This document shows, piece after piece, positions 36,161 through 44,938 of a stretch of DNA of 64,000 nt. The first letter of the stretch is position 1, and each line of letters starts with the position of its first letter. Source of the stretch: Senegalia massiliensis (GTDB lineage: Bacteria > Bacillota > Clostridia > Tissierellales > SIT17). The DNA is taken from NCBI RefSeq assembly GCF_009911265.1, contig NZ_QXXA01000007.1, positions 1 to 64,000 of the forward strand, in the 5' to 3' direction. A model generated the notes under the pieces. The model searched no databases, was not told where the DNA came from, and saw only the letters and a list, made by a program, of their open reading frames with translations. The position numbers and the translations under genes were made by a program.

Positions 36161-37270
36161 TTACCATGCACTTATAACTTCTATTTCTCTAGTTGTTATA
36201 ATACTATTATCTTCTATTAAAGTTGCAGTAATTGTAACTGTTCCTTTTGTTTCACCATAAACTTCAATTGAAGTTTCATCTTGACTATTAATTGATACAT
36301 TTGCATTAGATACATCCCATGTAACGCCCTTAGAAACTGATACACCTCCATTTGTAACATTAGCAGTATAAGTTCTAGTTTCCCATTGTTTTAAGATTGC
36401 ATCTCCTACTATTTCAATAGCATAACTTCCACCAGTTGCTACTTCTTCAATATTTAGTGCTATAGTATCTGTAACACCTTCATAATCAACCGTTATATCT
36501 ACACTACCAACTGAAACGCCTGTTACAAGTCCCGTATTATCAACAGTAGCAATAGTATTATCACTAATATTAAATGTTAATATGGGATTAGATACAGGCA
36601 TATCATTCTTCATAGCATCTACATTTATTTGTAAAGTATCACCTACATATAAATTAGTAGTTGTATTAGTTATAGTAACGCTATAAGTATCAATATTTAT
36701 TCTATCTGCATCGGCTATTTCATTTACTTTATCATCATTAGGAACAAATAAATCTTTATCTGCATAGATTTTATATATTCCCTTTTCCGCATTTGTAATA
36801 GATATTATTTTCCAGGCCGACTTCATTTTAATAAACCTTTCTCCTATTGGTATTTGACTTGTAATATCATCTTCTTTAATGTATATAATAATCTTACCTT
36901 CTCCAAGTGTAATATATTTATTTTCATCTAATCCAACACTACCCTCATCTACAATAGCAGGAATAGGATATACAGTTTCACCTATAATAAAGTTAATATC
37001 AAACCTTATACGTCTTATAGTGTATTTACTATATACATTATTAATGCTTTCTTCTTCATGGATAATCATATAATCTACACCTAGTATGTTTATAAAGTCG
37101 CCTTGTTTTACTTGTCTTAACTCTGCAAATAAATATTTATGATCTGTTAAAGATTTACCATCTTTTAACTCTTGCATAAATACCCTTATTGTTTCTGTAT
37201 TATTTAATGTTGCATTATAACCAAACTTTTTAAGATGTTGTTTGAATTGGTTTTTTAATGGATTCAACAA
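36161..37270 (-). CDS. Head-connector/adaptor-like protein with Ig-like (Big_2) domains
   Basis: A 369-residue protein. The N-terminal ~185 residues resemble small phage head-tail adaptor proteins (MLNPLKNQFKQHLKKFGYNAT, then a beta-rich domain with YMIIHEE, SAWKIISI). Residues about 190-280 form a Big_2 Ig-like domain (NPILTFNISDNTIATVDNTGLVTGVSVGSVDITV), and about 285-369 a second Ig-like repeat (VTWDVSNANVSI, GTVTITATL). The TTG start follows GAGGTG. It is the last element gene before attL. Ig-like domains on virion parts are thought to aid attachment to surfaces. Confidence 0.65.
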   Translation of the reverse strand: MLNPLKNQFKQHLKKFGYNATLNNTETIRVFMQELKDGKSLTDHKYLFAELRQVKQGDFINILGVDYMIIHEEESINNVYSKYTIRRIRFDINFIIGETVYPIPAIVDEGSVGLDENKYITLGEGKIIIYIKEDDITSQIPIGERFIKMKSAWKIISITNAEKGIYKIYADKDLFVPNDDKVNEIADADRINIDTYSVTITNTTTNLYVGDTLQINVDAMKNDMPVSNPILTFNISDNTIATVDNTGLVTGVSVGSVDITVDYEGVTDTIALNIEEVATGGSYAIEIVGDAILKQWETRTYTANVTNGGVSVSKGVTWDVSNANVSINSQDETSIEVYGETKGTVTITATLIEDNSIITTREIEVISAW

Positions 37271-37357
37271 ATAATCACCTCTTTCAAAAAAATAAGGACT
37301 TTATATTTTAGTTTTAAGCCCTTTAAATAAATAAAGGAATACAATAGCACCCCCTTA

Positions 37358-37696
37358 TTATCCTCTTGTAAATAATAAACTTACATTTGTACTTAATTCT
37401 TCTGTTTCGGGAATATTTAATATTCTATTTCTGATTCTATCTATCCTATCATTTAAAAATCTTATTGCCTCACTCGTTGTAGAAAATTCTGTTTCTACCT
37501 TTCTCATCAAATCAACATCATTAGCAACCGACTCTAATATATCTGTAACTGTATACAATAAGTCCCTTTGCATACTAATTTTTATATATACATCTGTATC
37601 TACAAGATTATTTTCTTCTAAGTAAACCTTATACTCTGCATTTGTAAAATATTCTTTGTTGTTAAGTTCTAACTTTAATCGCTCTAATACTGTCAT
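37358..37696 (-). CDS. Probable small head-tail connector protein
   Basis: A 112-residue, helix-rich acidic protein (TVLERLKLELNNKEYFTNAEYKVYLEENNL) with the size and N-terminal pattern of phage DNA-packaging or connector proteins that follow the portal and capsid. AAAAAGGAG precedes the ATG. It is paired with the downstream adaptor-like gene. The assignment rests on size, context and weak sequence resemblance. Confidence 0.45.
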   Translation of the reverse strand: MTVLERLKLELNNKEYFTNAEYKVYLEENNLVDTDVYIKISMQRDLLYTVTDILESVANDVDLMRKVETEFSTTSEAIRFLNDRIDRIRNRILNIPETEELSTNVSLLFTRG

Positions 37697-37724
37697 GGTC
37701 TCAACTCCTTTTTAATTTTATGTA

Positions 37725-37753
37725 TAAAAAAATACTGGTAAATTCCAGTATTT
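37725..37753 (-). terminator. Terminator after the cargo gene pair
   Basis: An AAATACTGG/CCAGTATTT stem with a 6-nt loop, then TTTTTTTAT on the minus strand, between the cargo gene at 37783 and the connector gene. Confidence 0.85.
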
Positions 37754-37782
37754 AAAAACTTTTTTAAATTTTATTTTTTAGT

Positions 37783-38454
37783 TTACTTATTTTTATTACT
37801 AAAGTATCTACCATATATATTTTTTTGTTGTTTTTTAATTATTTTAATATTTTTTTCTATTCTCTCGTTTATTTTCTTATGATTTTTATCTATTAGATCT
37901 TGAATATAGTCATAATCTTCCCTTCTATTCTTGGAAAATTCATTATTTAAGTTATACTCATTTTTAAATTCAATTATATTATTCATACTAACTTTACTAA
38001 TTTCTTTTGTTTTTTCTATAATCTCTTTACCTTCAAATATAAAATTTTTAAAATCATCCATGTAATTAAACAGTATTAATTCATTAGTATCAATATAATA
38101 CTGAAAATTGTTAATTTTTATTTTTAGTTCTCCTTTAATATGGTCAATTTTTATTTTATATTCGCTTAAATCATTGAATATCTCATTTATATTATCTTTA
38201 TCATTCTTATTATATGGAAATATAATTGGCGAATAAAATATAAAAATCTTGTTTTGATATATTTCAATTTTGTTTTTTATTCTTTCAAGTAAATAAGATA
38301 TTTCTTCAATGTGATTTTTAGTTTTTATATAATTCTCTTGTTGCAACTCATATACTATTTTTTTCTTTTGTATAATACAATTGCTCCAGTATGTTATTAT
38401 TCCTCCTACAATTACTCCAATAGTTCCTGAAAGTACATTTGATAATACGTTCAC
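37783..38454 (-). CDS. Element cargo protein: N-terminal membrane helix, helical body
   Basis: A 223-residue protein with one N-terminal transmembrane helix (VLSGTIGVIVGGIITYW, about residues 7-25) and a long charged alpha-helical or coiled-coil body rich in Lys, Glu, Ile and Asn. No enzymatic motif seen. GTG start after AGGTGGG. It is bounded by its partner 10 bp upstream and a terminator downstream, and interrupts the structural genes, so it looks like cargo. Defence, superinfection exclusion or immunity are possible but unproven. Confidence 0.5.
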   Translation of the reverse strand: MNVLSNVLSGTIGVIVGGIITYWSNCIIQKKKIVYELQQENYIKTKNHIEEISYLLERIKNKIEIYQNKIFIFYSPIIFPYNKNDKDNINEIFNDLSEYKIKIDHIKGELKIKINNFQYYIDTNELILFNYMDDFKNFIFEGKEIIEKTKEISKVSMNNIIEFKNEYNLNNEFSKNRREDYDYIQDLIDKNHKKINERIEKNIKIIKKQQKNIYGRYFSNKNK

Positions 38455-38464
38455 TATATCCCAC

Positions 38465-39304
38465 CTAATTTATTTTATCTAATAATTCTTTCTTTTTAAA
38501 TCTAAATTCTTCTTCTGTTAAAATTCCTTCATCTCTGAGTAAAGATAATCTTTTTATTTTATCAATGGCATCATTTTCTTTTTTATTTACTTGATCTATT
38601 AAATAATCGTTTTTTATACTCTCATAATCTTTATCAGGTATTAATTCTTTTAATGATTGATATGCATTATTATTAAAAATTATATCATATTTTTTGCTAT
38701 CTAAATTAATTCTTAAAAGCACCTCTCTATTGTCATGTGTAATTGTTTCTGACTTAATTGGGTCGCCTTTCACACTTTTTCTACTTCCGACAACTGCACC
38801 AACACCACCTGCTATAAGTCCTCCTGCAACTGCACCACCTACAGAAGTGCCACCACCAGAAACACCACCACCAGATATCTTATTTTCTCTATATACTTCA
38901 CCTCTCATGTTGAAGTATTCTATATCATCTAATGGTATTACTATTTTACCAACTCCACCTTCAGTTTTATCGAATAAACATAAATTATCTTCAGTAACCC
39001 AAGTTTTGAGATGAAAATTTTTCTTATCAATAAGTGGATGTCCATGCTTATACTTAATAGATTTTGTCTCTTCGGGTACTTCATACTTTTCCATTAATAC
39101 CTTTAATCTTTGTTCTTCTTTTTCCTTTTTCTCTTCTTGAATTCTTTGCTCTTCTTTCATCTTCTCCATTCTTTTTTTGTCAGTTGCCATCCCGTATGTA
39201 ATAAGTATAATAATAAATAATACTAAACTTACTATTCCTATAATAGGTGAAGAAAGGAACAAAAGAAATACAATTAAACCCAACATTATAAAACCCCAAC
39301 CCAT
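38465..39304 (-). CDS. Element cargo membrane protein with C-terminal SHOCT motif
   Basis: A 279-residue protein. Two N-terminal transmembrane helices (MLGLIVFLLFL; IVSLVLFIIILI) are followed by a Glu/Lys coiled coil (about 45-70), a beta-rich middle with a Gly-rich AGGLIAGGVGAVVG segment, and a C-terminal SHOCT domain (KRLSLLRDEGILTEEEF..KK). SHOCT motifs are short oligomerisation modules of membrane or secreted proteins. The real start is ATG 39302-39304, 10 nt after AAAGGGGG, not the upstream extension. It is paired with the 37783 gene. Confidence 0.6.
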   Translation of the reverse strand: MGWGFIMLGLIVFLLFLSSPIIGIVSLVLFIIILITYGMATDKKRMEKMKEEQRIQEEKKEKEEQRLKVLMEKYEVPEETKSIKYKHGHPLIDKKNFHLKTWVTEDNLCLFDKTEGGVGKIVIPLDDIEYFNMRGEVYRENKISGGGVSGGGTSVGGAVAGGLIAGGVGAVVGSRKSVKGDPIKSETITHDNREVLLRINLDSKKYDIIFNNNAYQSLKELIPDKDYESIKNDYLIDQVNKKENDAIDKIKRLSLLRDEGILTEEEFRFKKKELLDKIN

Positions 39305-39549
39305 AAAACAACCCCCTTTTTCTTTTCTATATTTTATCATATTTGTTATTAAATTTTCAATATTCAACATTTTTTTGATACTATCCTAATCTAAACATAT
39401 ATAATACGAATCTCAGATGTAGTAATATAAAGGTTTAATATCTAGTTTAAAGTAAATAATGAACAGAGATTATATTAGAAACTTTAAATTTTTGTTTGTA
39501 GAAAAAAAGTGTACTTACTCCCCGTACCCAACCAAATAAGGGGTAATCG

Positions 39550-39589
39550 ATTCTAATGTCGCAAAATAAATATTTTGCGACATTAGAAT
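39550..39589. other. Perfect 18-bp stem hairpin
   Basis: ATTCTAATGTCGCAAAAT and its complement with an AAAT loop. Neither side has a T-run, so it is not a standard terminator. The two CG dinucleotides in so AT-rich a background stand out. Confidence 0.6.
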
Positions 39590-39652
39590 AAAGCTATATA
39601 ATTTATGTCAAACCCTTATAAATGTGTTAATCATGTATATTATAACTCATTT

Positions 39653-39688
39653 TAAAAGGTAGATATAATTATTATTATATCTACCTTT
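39653..39688 (-). terminator. Hairpin downstream of the portal gene
   Basis: An AAAGGTAGATATAA/TTATATCTACCTTT stem with a TTATTA loop and TTTTA on the minus strand; probable terminator of the terminase-portal transcript. Confidence 0.65.
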
Positions 39689-39818
39689 GTATATTTATAG
39701 TATTATGTAAACTGTATAGGGTATATTTTAAGTCATCAAAATATAGTATAACATTACTTAAAATGGATTAATTTAGACATTTACTCTATAACAGAGATTT
39801 TTAAGTGTCCTAATTTCA

Positions 39819-39912
39819 TACACTACTATACCTATTTTGTTACACTATACTATATCCCTACACTCTATACCCTTTGTCTATTGCTTATTAACTAATCTTT
39901 ATACACTATACC
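39819..39912. repeat. Iteron-like TACACTATACC repeats
   Basis: Four related copies on the plus strand: TACACTACTATACC (39819-39832), TACACTATAC (39841-39850), TACACTCTATACCC (39859-39872) and TACACTATACC (39902-39912). They sit in a non-coding stretch, with spacings of 22, 18 and 43 bp. An origin or a regulator-binding array is possible. Confidence 0.5.
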
Positions 39913-39976
39913 CCACACCATGAGTAATGTTATAATTTTATAAATTTCTAACATTTTACTATGATATACCTACTAC

Positions 39977-41287
39977 CTATTCACCTTCAGTTTTACTATC
40001 TTTACTTTCATGTTCAATTCTCTTTATCTCACTGTCAACATTATTAGTTAATGGACTCTTTTCAATATATGTACGTCTACTAATAACACCATCTTGATAT
40101 TGCTTGCTTAACTGCTCTATCACTTCAGAACTATCTATAGGTCTATTATAATTAAATTCTATATCAATGTAATCATCATCATTAAACTTAATTCCTTTTT
40201 TATTTAATAATAATTCTAACTTCTCAAATCTTTCTTCTAGTCCATCCCTAAGATATACTTCTAACTCCCTAGCCATTGCATCTAAATTCTGATATAGTAT
40301 CTTTAAACTAACCTCTGATACATTAGCTATATTAGATTGTCCAAACATATGAGAAGGAACTCCACTTATAATAACCAACTGCTCTATCAAAGCATTGTAT
40401 AATATCTTAATACTATTACTGTCTAACTCGGCAACTGCATATTTAAACTCTGCTCCATCTTCTAAATTAATCATATAACCTATACCATCTGCATCAATAG
40501 TACCTGAAACCCTTTGTCCTGATACATAAGGAATAGGATTTAAACTTAATATTGTAATAGCATCATCCATTTTATTTAATAGATATTCCAATTTCTCTAA
40601 TATAGGTTTTATATCCTCTAATAAACTTCTACCAAAGTTTTCTTCCTCGGTATTCTGTCCATTAATGTAATGAATAGGTAGACCTGTTATATTTGCTTTA
40701 GTATCCTCTAAGATATAGTTACCACATGCATTAGTCCACTTTTCAACTATATTAGGTTTATATACTATGTAATATGATATACTACTTACGGCATCTGTCC
40801 AATGTTCTATAAAGCCGATATAATCCCCTTCATCACTATATATAGGGTATCCATCTTCAGAACTGATAAGTTTACTTGTTCCCTTACCATTACTATAATA
40901 CACATATTCAAATATATCTCCATATTGATTAAGGTCTTTTACTACCTTATAATTAATACTATTATACTTACCTTTTCTGAATACCTTGTTATATTCCTTT
41001 ACCATGTTATCTGTACCTGTTAAACTAACCTTCTTACCCATTATATAAGAATTATGAGTCCTTAGAATTGCCTTTGCAGTTTGTAATATCATCTTAGATA
41101 CCTTTAGTTCTTTATCTTTATATGTTATATCTTCTCGTTCTAGTACCTTATGTAACTTTCCATTCAAGTATTGTTTATTATTTAATACTTTACTAATCCT
41201 CCCTATATGATGAGCTTGTTGTATTTCCTCTGCAAACCAATAAGGATTGTTACTATAATGATCTTGTATGTATTTATCTAATTTCAT
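39977..41287 (-). CDS. Phage portal protein (SPP1 gp6-like)
   Basis: A 436-residue portal of the SPP1/phage_prot_Gp6 type. It starts LDKYIQDHYSNNPYWFAEEIQQAHHIGRI, then has LQTAKAILRTHNSYIMGKKVSLTG, KDLNQYGDIFEYVYY, LPIHYINGQNTEEENFGRSLLEDI (typical portal wing-stem region), SGVPSHMFGQSNIANVSEVSLKILYQNL and a C-terminal RPIDSSEVIEQL...GVISRRTYIE. It forms the dodecameric DNA gate at one capsid vertex. ATG after AGGAGG; terminator hairpin upstream at 41307-41334. Confidence 0.88.
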   Translation of the reverse strand: MKLDKYIQDHYSNNPYWFAEEIQQAHHIGRISKVLNNKQYLNGKLHKVLEREDITYKDKELKVSKMILQTAKAILRTHNSYIMGKKVSLTGTDNMVKEYNKVFRKGKYNSINYKVVKDLNQYGDIFEYVYYSNGKGTSKLISSEDGYPIYSDEGDYIGFIEHWTDAVSSISYYIVYKPNIVEKWTNACGNYILEDTKANITGLPIHYINGQNTEEENFGRSLLEDIKPILEKLEYLLNKMDDAITILSLNPIPYVSGQRVSGTIDADGIGYMINLEDGAEFKYAVAELDSNSIKILYNALIEQLVIISGVPSHMFGQSNIANVSEVSLKILYQNLDAMARELEVYLRDGLEERFEKLELLLNKKGIKFNDDDYIDIEFNYNRPIDSSEVIEQLSKQYQDGVISRRTYIEKSPLTNNVDSEIKRIEHESKDSKTEGE

Positions 41288-41306
41288 AATATAACCTCCT
41301 ATATTA

Positions 41307-41334
41307 AAATAGAAAGGTCTTTTAGACCTTTCTA
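41307..41334 (-). terminator. Hairpin between the ART-like and portal genes
   Basis: An AGAAAGGTC/GACCTTTCT stem with a 5-nt loop and ATTTTAAT downstream on the minus strand, overlapping the stop at 41332. Confidence 0.65.
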
Positions 41335-42504
41335 TAAGTTAATTAATTCTTCTTTACTTAACTCTCTAATGATTTCTCCATCATTACAAAGATATATATT
41401 TTCAATATCATTAGATGATATTTTCCCCCATATAACATATTCTTGTGATGTTATATAGTTATATACCTGATGATTATTTAAGTTTATTTTAAATATAATA
41501 TAATCTCCTTGTTTAAAGTTTTTATCATCGCTTATATAATTTATTTTAGTATGATCCATTCCACCAATTATCCCATAAGTTTTACAGTAATTAATATCTG
41601 GACTTAAGAATATCTTATTATACTTTTCATCATCAATATTCTTATTTATTCTTTCTATATTTCCATTCTTTAATATTTCTTTTGCAGCCCAAACAGAAGT
41701 GCCATGGTATTGACTATCAATTAAACCATCTAAAGGATATATAGTTTTTGTAGATTTCATTTTTAAATCTCCACCACTGACAATATAAATATCCTTATTC
41801 TTCTCCACTTTGTATAATCCTTTATTATTGAGATAGTCGTAATGTTCATAGATGTTAGAAAACTCTCTACGTGGCTTTTCAACTTCTTTCTCTATCCCTT
41901 TAATATTAAACATTTTATTAATTTCTTCTTTAGTAAAACCTTCCTTAGCATAATATTCATACATATCCTCAAACCATTTATCTAATTTAGCCATTTCTCT
42001 TCTCTTTTCAACTAAATCTTTTCTTACTCTTATTACTTTTTCTGTCAATTCATCTTGAATATATTCAATTTTTTCTTGTTTGAGTTCATTAAGAGATATT
42101 TCTTTTACTTCTCCACCTTCTAATAGATAGATTTTAAGTAGATTTTCTATTAATGGTATTTCCTTAGAATTTACAAAGAATAAGTTTCCCTGTCTATTCA
42201 CTAGTAAATGTTCTCTTTTATAAAGTTTGAATTTACTTAAATCTAACTGAAATATAATATGTTTTTGGTAAATCGACCATCTAGTCGCATATTTAATAGA
42301 TTCTTTGAGTTTATCCGTAAAGAATATCTTACCAATATTAAAATAATTATTTCTTCTAGTACCTAAATCAAACATATCCTTACTTAATAATTTATCAGTC
42401 CCTAGAATATTCTTTGCCGACTCAATATCTGTTCCATGATAAAGATAAGAATCATCAAGTATAATAGAAGATTTATAATCCCAGAATATAGGTTGTTTTT
42501 TCAC
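41332..42504 (-). CDS. Tandem ADP-ribosyltransferase-like protein (probably 5'-frameshifted)
   Basis: 390 residues from a GTG. Two halves share a pattern: YHGTDIESAKNIL (22-34), GKIFFTD, HIIFQLDL, NSKE and again YHGTSVWAAKEIL (266-278), NKIFLSPD, YIIFKINL, SQEY. The YHGT motif, the strand with IF(F/L), and a late (S/Q)E resemble the PARP/KptA-like ADP-ribosyltransferase fold. A coiled linker (about 150-215) lies between. ART domains occur next to portals in other phages. The reading frame is open about 32 codons upstream of the GTG with coding-like sequence but no start codon, and joins the frame of the 42552 gene by a -1 shift, so the true gene was probably longer. Confidence 0.55.
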   Translation of the reverse strand: MKKQPIFWDYKSSIILDDSYLYHGTDIESAKNILGTDKLLSKDMFDLGTRRNNYFNIGKIFFTDKLKESIKYATRWSIYQKHIIFQLDLSKFKLYKREHLLVNRQGNLFFVNSKEIPLIENLLKIYLLEGGEVKEISLNELKQEKIEYIQDELTEKVIRVRKDLVEKRREMAKLDKWFEDMYEYYAKEGFTKEEINKMFNIKGIEKEVEKPRREFSNIYEHYDYLNNKGLYKVEKNKDIYIVSGGDLKMKSTKTIYPLDGLIDSQYHGTSVWAAKEILKNGNIERINKNIDDEKYNKIFLSPDINYCKTYGIIGGMDHTKINYISDDKNFKQGDYIIFKINLNNHQVYNYITSQEYVIWGKISSNDIENIYLCNDGEIIRELSKEELINL

Positions 42505-42551
42505 TTGATATTCTACTCTATCTCCTTTATCTATTTCCTGTAAATTATCCT

Positions 42552-42692
42552 CTAATTTAGTAATGTTACAATCTTTAATACCTTCATGTAATCAATATTA
42601 TCTCTGTATTCTCTTATTAATTGAATCTTGTTGTTTTTATACTCTATAAATACCTTATCCCATATTTCTTGTAAATAATCTCTCATATCCAT
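42552..42692 (-). CDS. Short gene after terL, probable 5' part of the ART-like gene
   Basis: 46 residues from ATG 42690-42692, 10 nt after AGGAGG: MDMRDYLQEIWDKVFIEYK and a Lys/Ile-rich continuation ending VLKIVTLLN. After codon ~33 (IDYM) the alternative -1 frame reads HEGIKDCNITKLEDNLQEIDKG and continues without a stop into the ART-like protein. I therefore suspect a frameshifted gene, rather than an independent peptide. Confidence 0.5.
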   Translation of the reverse strand: MDMRDYLQEIWDKVFIEYKNNKIQLIREYRDNIDYMKVLKIVTLLN

Positions 42693-42711
42693 ATTAATCA
42701 ATCCTCCTATT

Positions 42712-44259
42712 TTATCCTTTATACCAAATTCCTGTATTAAGTCCTTCAAGGGCTAAACATATTGCCATTACTGTATCATCATGTTGTCCACTAATAGCAC
42801 CCATTTTCCCATTTTTTGACTTAAATACTTTCATTTCTTCTAACAGTATTTTACTATTAATGAGTATCTGTCCTTCTTCAAATAATTCCCTTAATCTATC
42901 CACCATAATTGGCTTAGTTTTACCATTAGTTACAAAGCCGACTTTCTTCTTAGCCCTACCCCTAGCATCATAATCCTTATGTTTATGTAGGTTTGGATAT
43001 TTATAGTCATATTTGAGTTTAGTTATAATCGAATGTCCACTGGATGCCTTTTCTATTGTCATATAACCTGTATTATAGTAAGTCCCTATTTGATAGCATA
43101 CCTCTGCGAAAGTATGTGGGGCTAACTTGTTATGTCTAAACTCTGCAACTTGTATTCCTTCTTCAGATACCACTTCTATTACAGAATAGTCCTGCCCTAT
43201 ACCTTCCCCACTATCTACACCTATATAATATCTAGTGTCGGGCTTAGGTTTTTCCCATATAAAAAGCGTCCTATTCAAGTAAAATTTCAGATTACTTGAT
43301 AAGTCGCCTAATTTATTATTATTTATTGTTTTAGGAAGGTATCTTGTACGTTCTAGTATCTTTTTACTATCAAATACATTATTTCCTGTTGAAACGAATG
43401 CTTCAACATCATCAAAGGGAAATTCTTGTGCAAACTGATCTCTGCTTGAATTTGCTATTTTCATTCTACGCCATGTAAGAATATCTAAATTAAATCTACT
43501 ATCTAATTCTAATAGATGTAATTCTTCTGTAGTTAAATCATCTTTAGTTAAATCTCTACCATGAATATTCCTATATATTTTCTTTTGCTTTGCATGGTCT
43601 TTCTTGAACATTTCTAAAGTATCAAGATAATTAAAAAAGAATGGCTTATATGAGTTCTCGCCATCCTTTGCTTTACCATAAAGTTGATGATAAAAATTTC
43701 CTATACCATTGGCAGTTGATTCAATAAAAATCTTTCCACTTGGTACTAATGCTTGTTCTAAGGATAATAATTGTCCTTTTGCTTGATCTCCAACAAATGC
43801 CAACTCTGATATATGTATAAGTTTTAAACTTGATCCTCTGCCTAAATCCTTCTTACCCATAGTTTCACAATTAATACTACTACCATTCTCAAATGCTAAT
43901 TCCTGTCTATTATTTCTTTTGAGTTTAGGTTTTATAGCATCAGGAATAGTATAGTATATAGTTTTTAATTTATTAAATATAGACCTTGTACTCTCTATTC
44001 TATGACTAACCATTAAACAATGAGTATGTGGAGTTGTAAGTGCATAATATAATGCTAATGCACCTATAAATACACTTCCTCCCCCTTGTCGTGCCTTTAA
44101 GATAATATTATAATCATCCATTCCATCATTTATAGCCCGTTGCATTGTATTTAATTTAAAGGGTACTATTACACCATCTTTATTAGGTAAACTCATAAAA
44201 TTTTCTATGTATAGTTTAGGATCGCTTAATACCTTTCTTAATTTATCTGCTTTTTTCAT
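42712..44259 (-). CDS. terL: Terminase large subunit
   Basis: A 515-residue packaging ATPase-nuclease. The N-terminal ATPase has an atypical Walker A (KARQGGGSVFIGA, residues 55-67), Walker B LIHISELAF, and a coupling motif IFIESTANG. The C-terminal RNase H-like nuclease shows IGVDSGEGIGQDYSV and the late DDTVMAI acidic pair. It overlaps terS by 1 bp (ATGA-type junction). It drives packaging through the portal encoded downstream. Confidence 0.9.
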   Translation of the reverse strand: MKKADKLRKVLSDPKLYIENFMSLPNKDGVIVPFKLNTMQRAINDGMDDYNIILKARQGGGSVFIGALALYYALTTPHTHCLMVSHRIESTRSIFNKLKTIYYTIPDAIKPKLKRNNRQELAFENGSSINCETMGKKDLGRGSSLKLIHISELAFVGDQAKGQLLSLEQALVPSGKIFIESTANGIGNFYHQLYGKAKDGENSYKPFFFNYLDTLEMFKKDHAKQKKIYRNIHGRDLTKDDLTTEELHLLELDSRFNLDILTWRRMKIANSSRDQFAQEFPFDDVEAFVSTGNNVFDSKKILERTRYLPKTINNNKLGDLSSNLKFYLNRTLFIWEKPKPDTRYYIGVDSGEGIGQDYSVIEVVSEEGIQVAEFRHNKLAPHTFAEVCYQIGTYYNTGYMTIEKASSGHSIITKLKYDYKYPNLHKHKDYDARGRAKKKVGFVTNGKTKPIMVDRLRELFEEGQILINSKILLEEMKVFKSKNGKMGAISGQHDDTVMAICLALEGLNTGIWYKG

Positions 44260-44654
44260 TATTCTTCAATCCCTAAATTTATATTATCTAATATACTTTC
44301 TAATTCATTCTTACCTTCAATGTCCTTGAAGAAGTCCTTTGAAAAGTCCATTAAATACTTAGCCGACTGAACATCTCCATCTAATGCCTGTTGATACATT
44401 TTATCGTATATATTCTTCATTTTTTCGGTATGTAATAACTTCATATAATATTGTATTCCCTTGCTAACATCTGGCTCTAATCTCCATTTCTCCACGTTCT
44501 CCCTCTGCAAATCGCCTAATACCTTTTTATTTAAATCTTCAAAGTCCTCTCTCTCATCTTCTGGTGTACAATACCATACAATGTAACGTGCTTTCTTATA
44601 GTTTGTCATATCCGTTAATATTTGCATAAATGTTCTGTTATCTGATCTACCCAT
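44259..44654 (-). CDS. terS: Terminase small subunit-like protein
   Basis: A 131-residue acidic, helical protein directly upstream of and overlapping terL. It has EDFEDLNKKVLGDLQRENVEKW, YYMKLLHTEKMKNIYDKMYQQALDGDVQSAKYLMDFSKDFF: the QALDGDVQSAKYL(M/L) segment recalls the C-terminal region of small terminases (NGDV.AA..LL). Assigned by this pattern and position. AGGTGAT precedes the ATG. Confidence 0.7.
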   Translation of the reverse strand: MGRSDNRTFMQILTDMTNYKKARYIVWYCTPEDEREDFEDLNKKVLGDLQRENVEKWRLEPDVSKGIQYYMKLLHTEKMKNIYDKMYQQALDGDVQSAKYLMDFSKDFFKDIEGKNELESILDNINLGIEE

Positions 44655-44792
44655 ACTATCACCTACTTTTAAATGATTACCCCCTAGGTCGGAAAAGAAA
44701 AGATTTTTCCTCCCTTCCCCCTAAGGGGGAATTTAATTTTTTTATTTATTATTTATGATTGCTTATGTAATCTTTAATTTTATGTTTACTAT

Positions 44793-44938
44793 GTACCTAA
44801 TTTATTTATGTAGAACAAAGAAGTAATTTACGGTCAAAAATATGAGTAAATACCTATATTTCAATGTTTATTAAGGTTTTTATTAGGTTCTATATGCACC
44901 TAATATCCCTATTATTAAGTTCCTATTTGCACCTAATA
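44793..44938. repeat. GCACCTAATA repeats beside the rep-like gene
   Basis: GTACCTAAT (44793-44801), GCACCTAATA (44896-44905) and GCACCTAATA (44929-44938), plus an inverted ATTAGGT at 44882-44888. They lie in the 278-bp gap after the RepL-like gene, the last copy running into its 3' end. Possible binding sites for that protein or an origin. Confidence 0.4.

Larger units (their letters stand above)
39305..39976. other. Largest non-coding stretch of the element
   Basis: 672 bp between the cargo pair and the portal gene, without a plausible gene. It contains two strong hairpins (39550-39589, 39653-39688), a cluster of TACACTATACC-like repeats (39819-39912) and a GGGTATA segment near 39718 that is their inverse. 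A TTGAAA/TAAAAT promoter candidate for the SHOCT gene overlaps its own upstream region (about 39337-39368). Confidence 0.55.

Noticed and set aside
39819-39912. CRISPR array
   Set aside because: Repeats are only about 11 bp, imperfect and irregularly spaced; no cas genes in the window.
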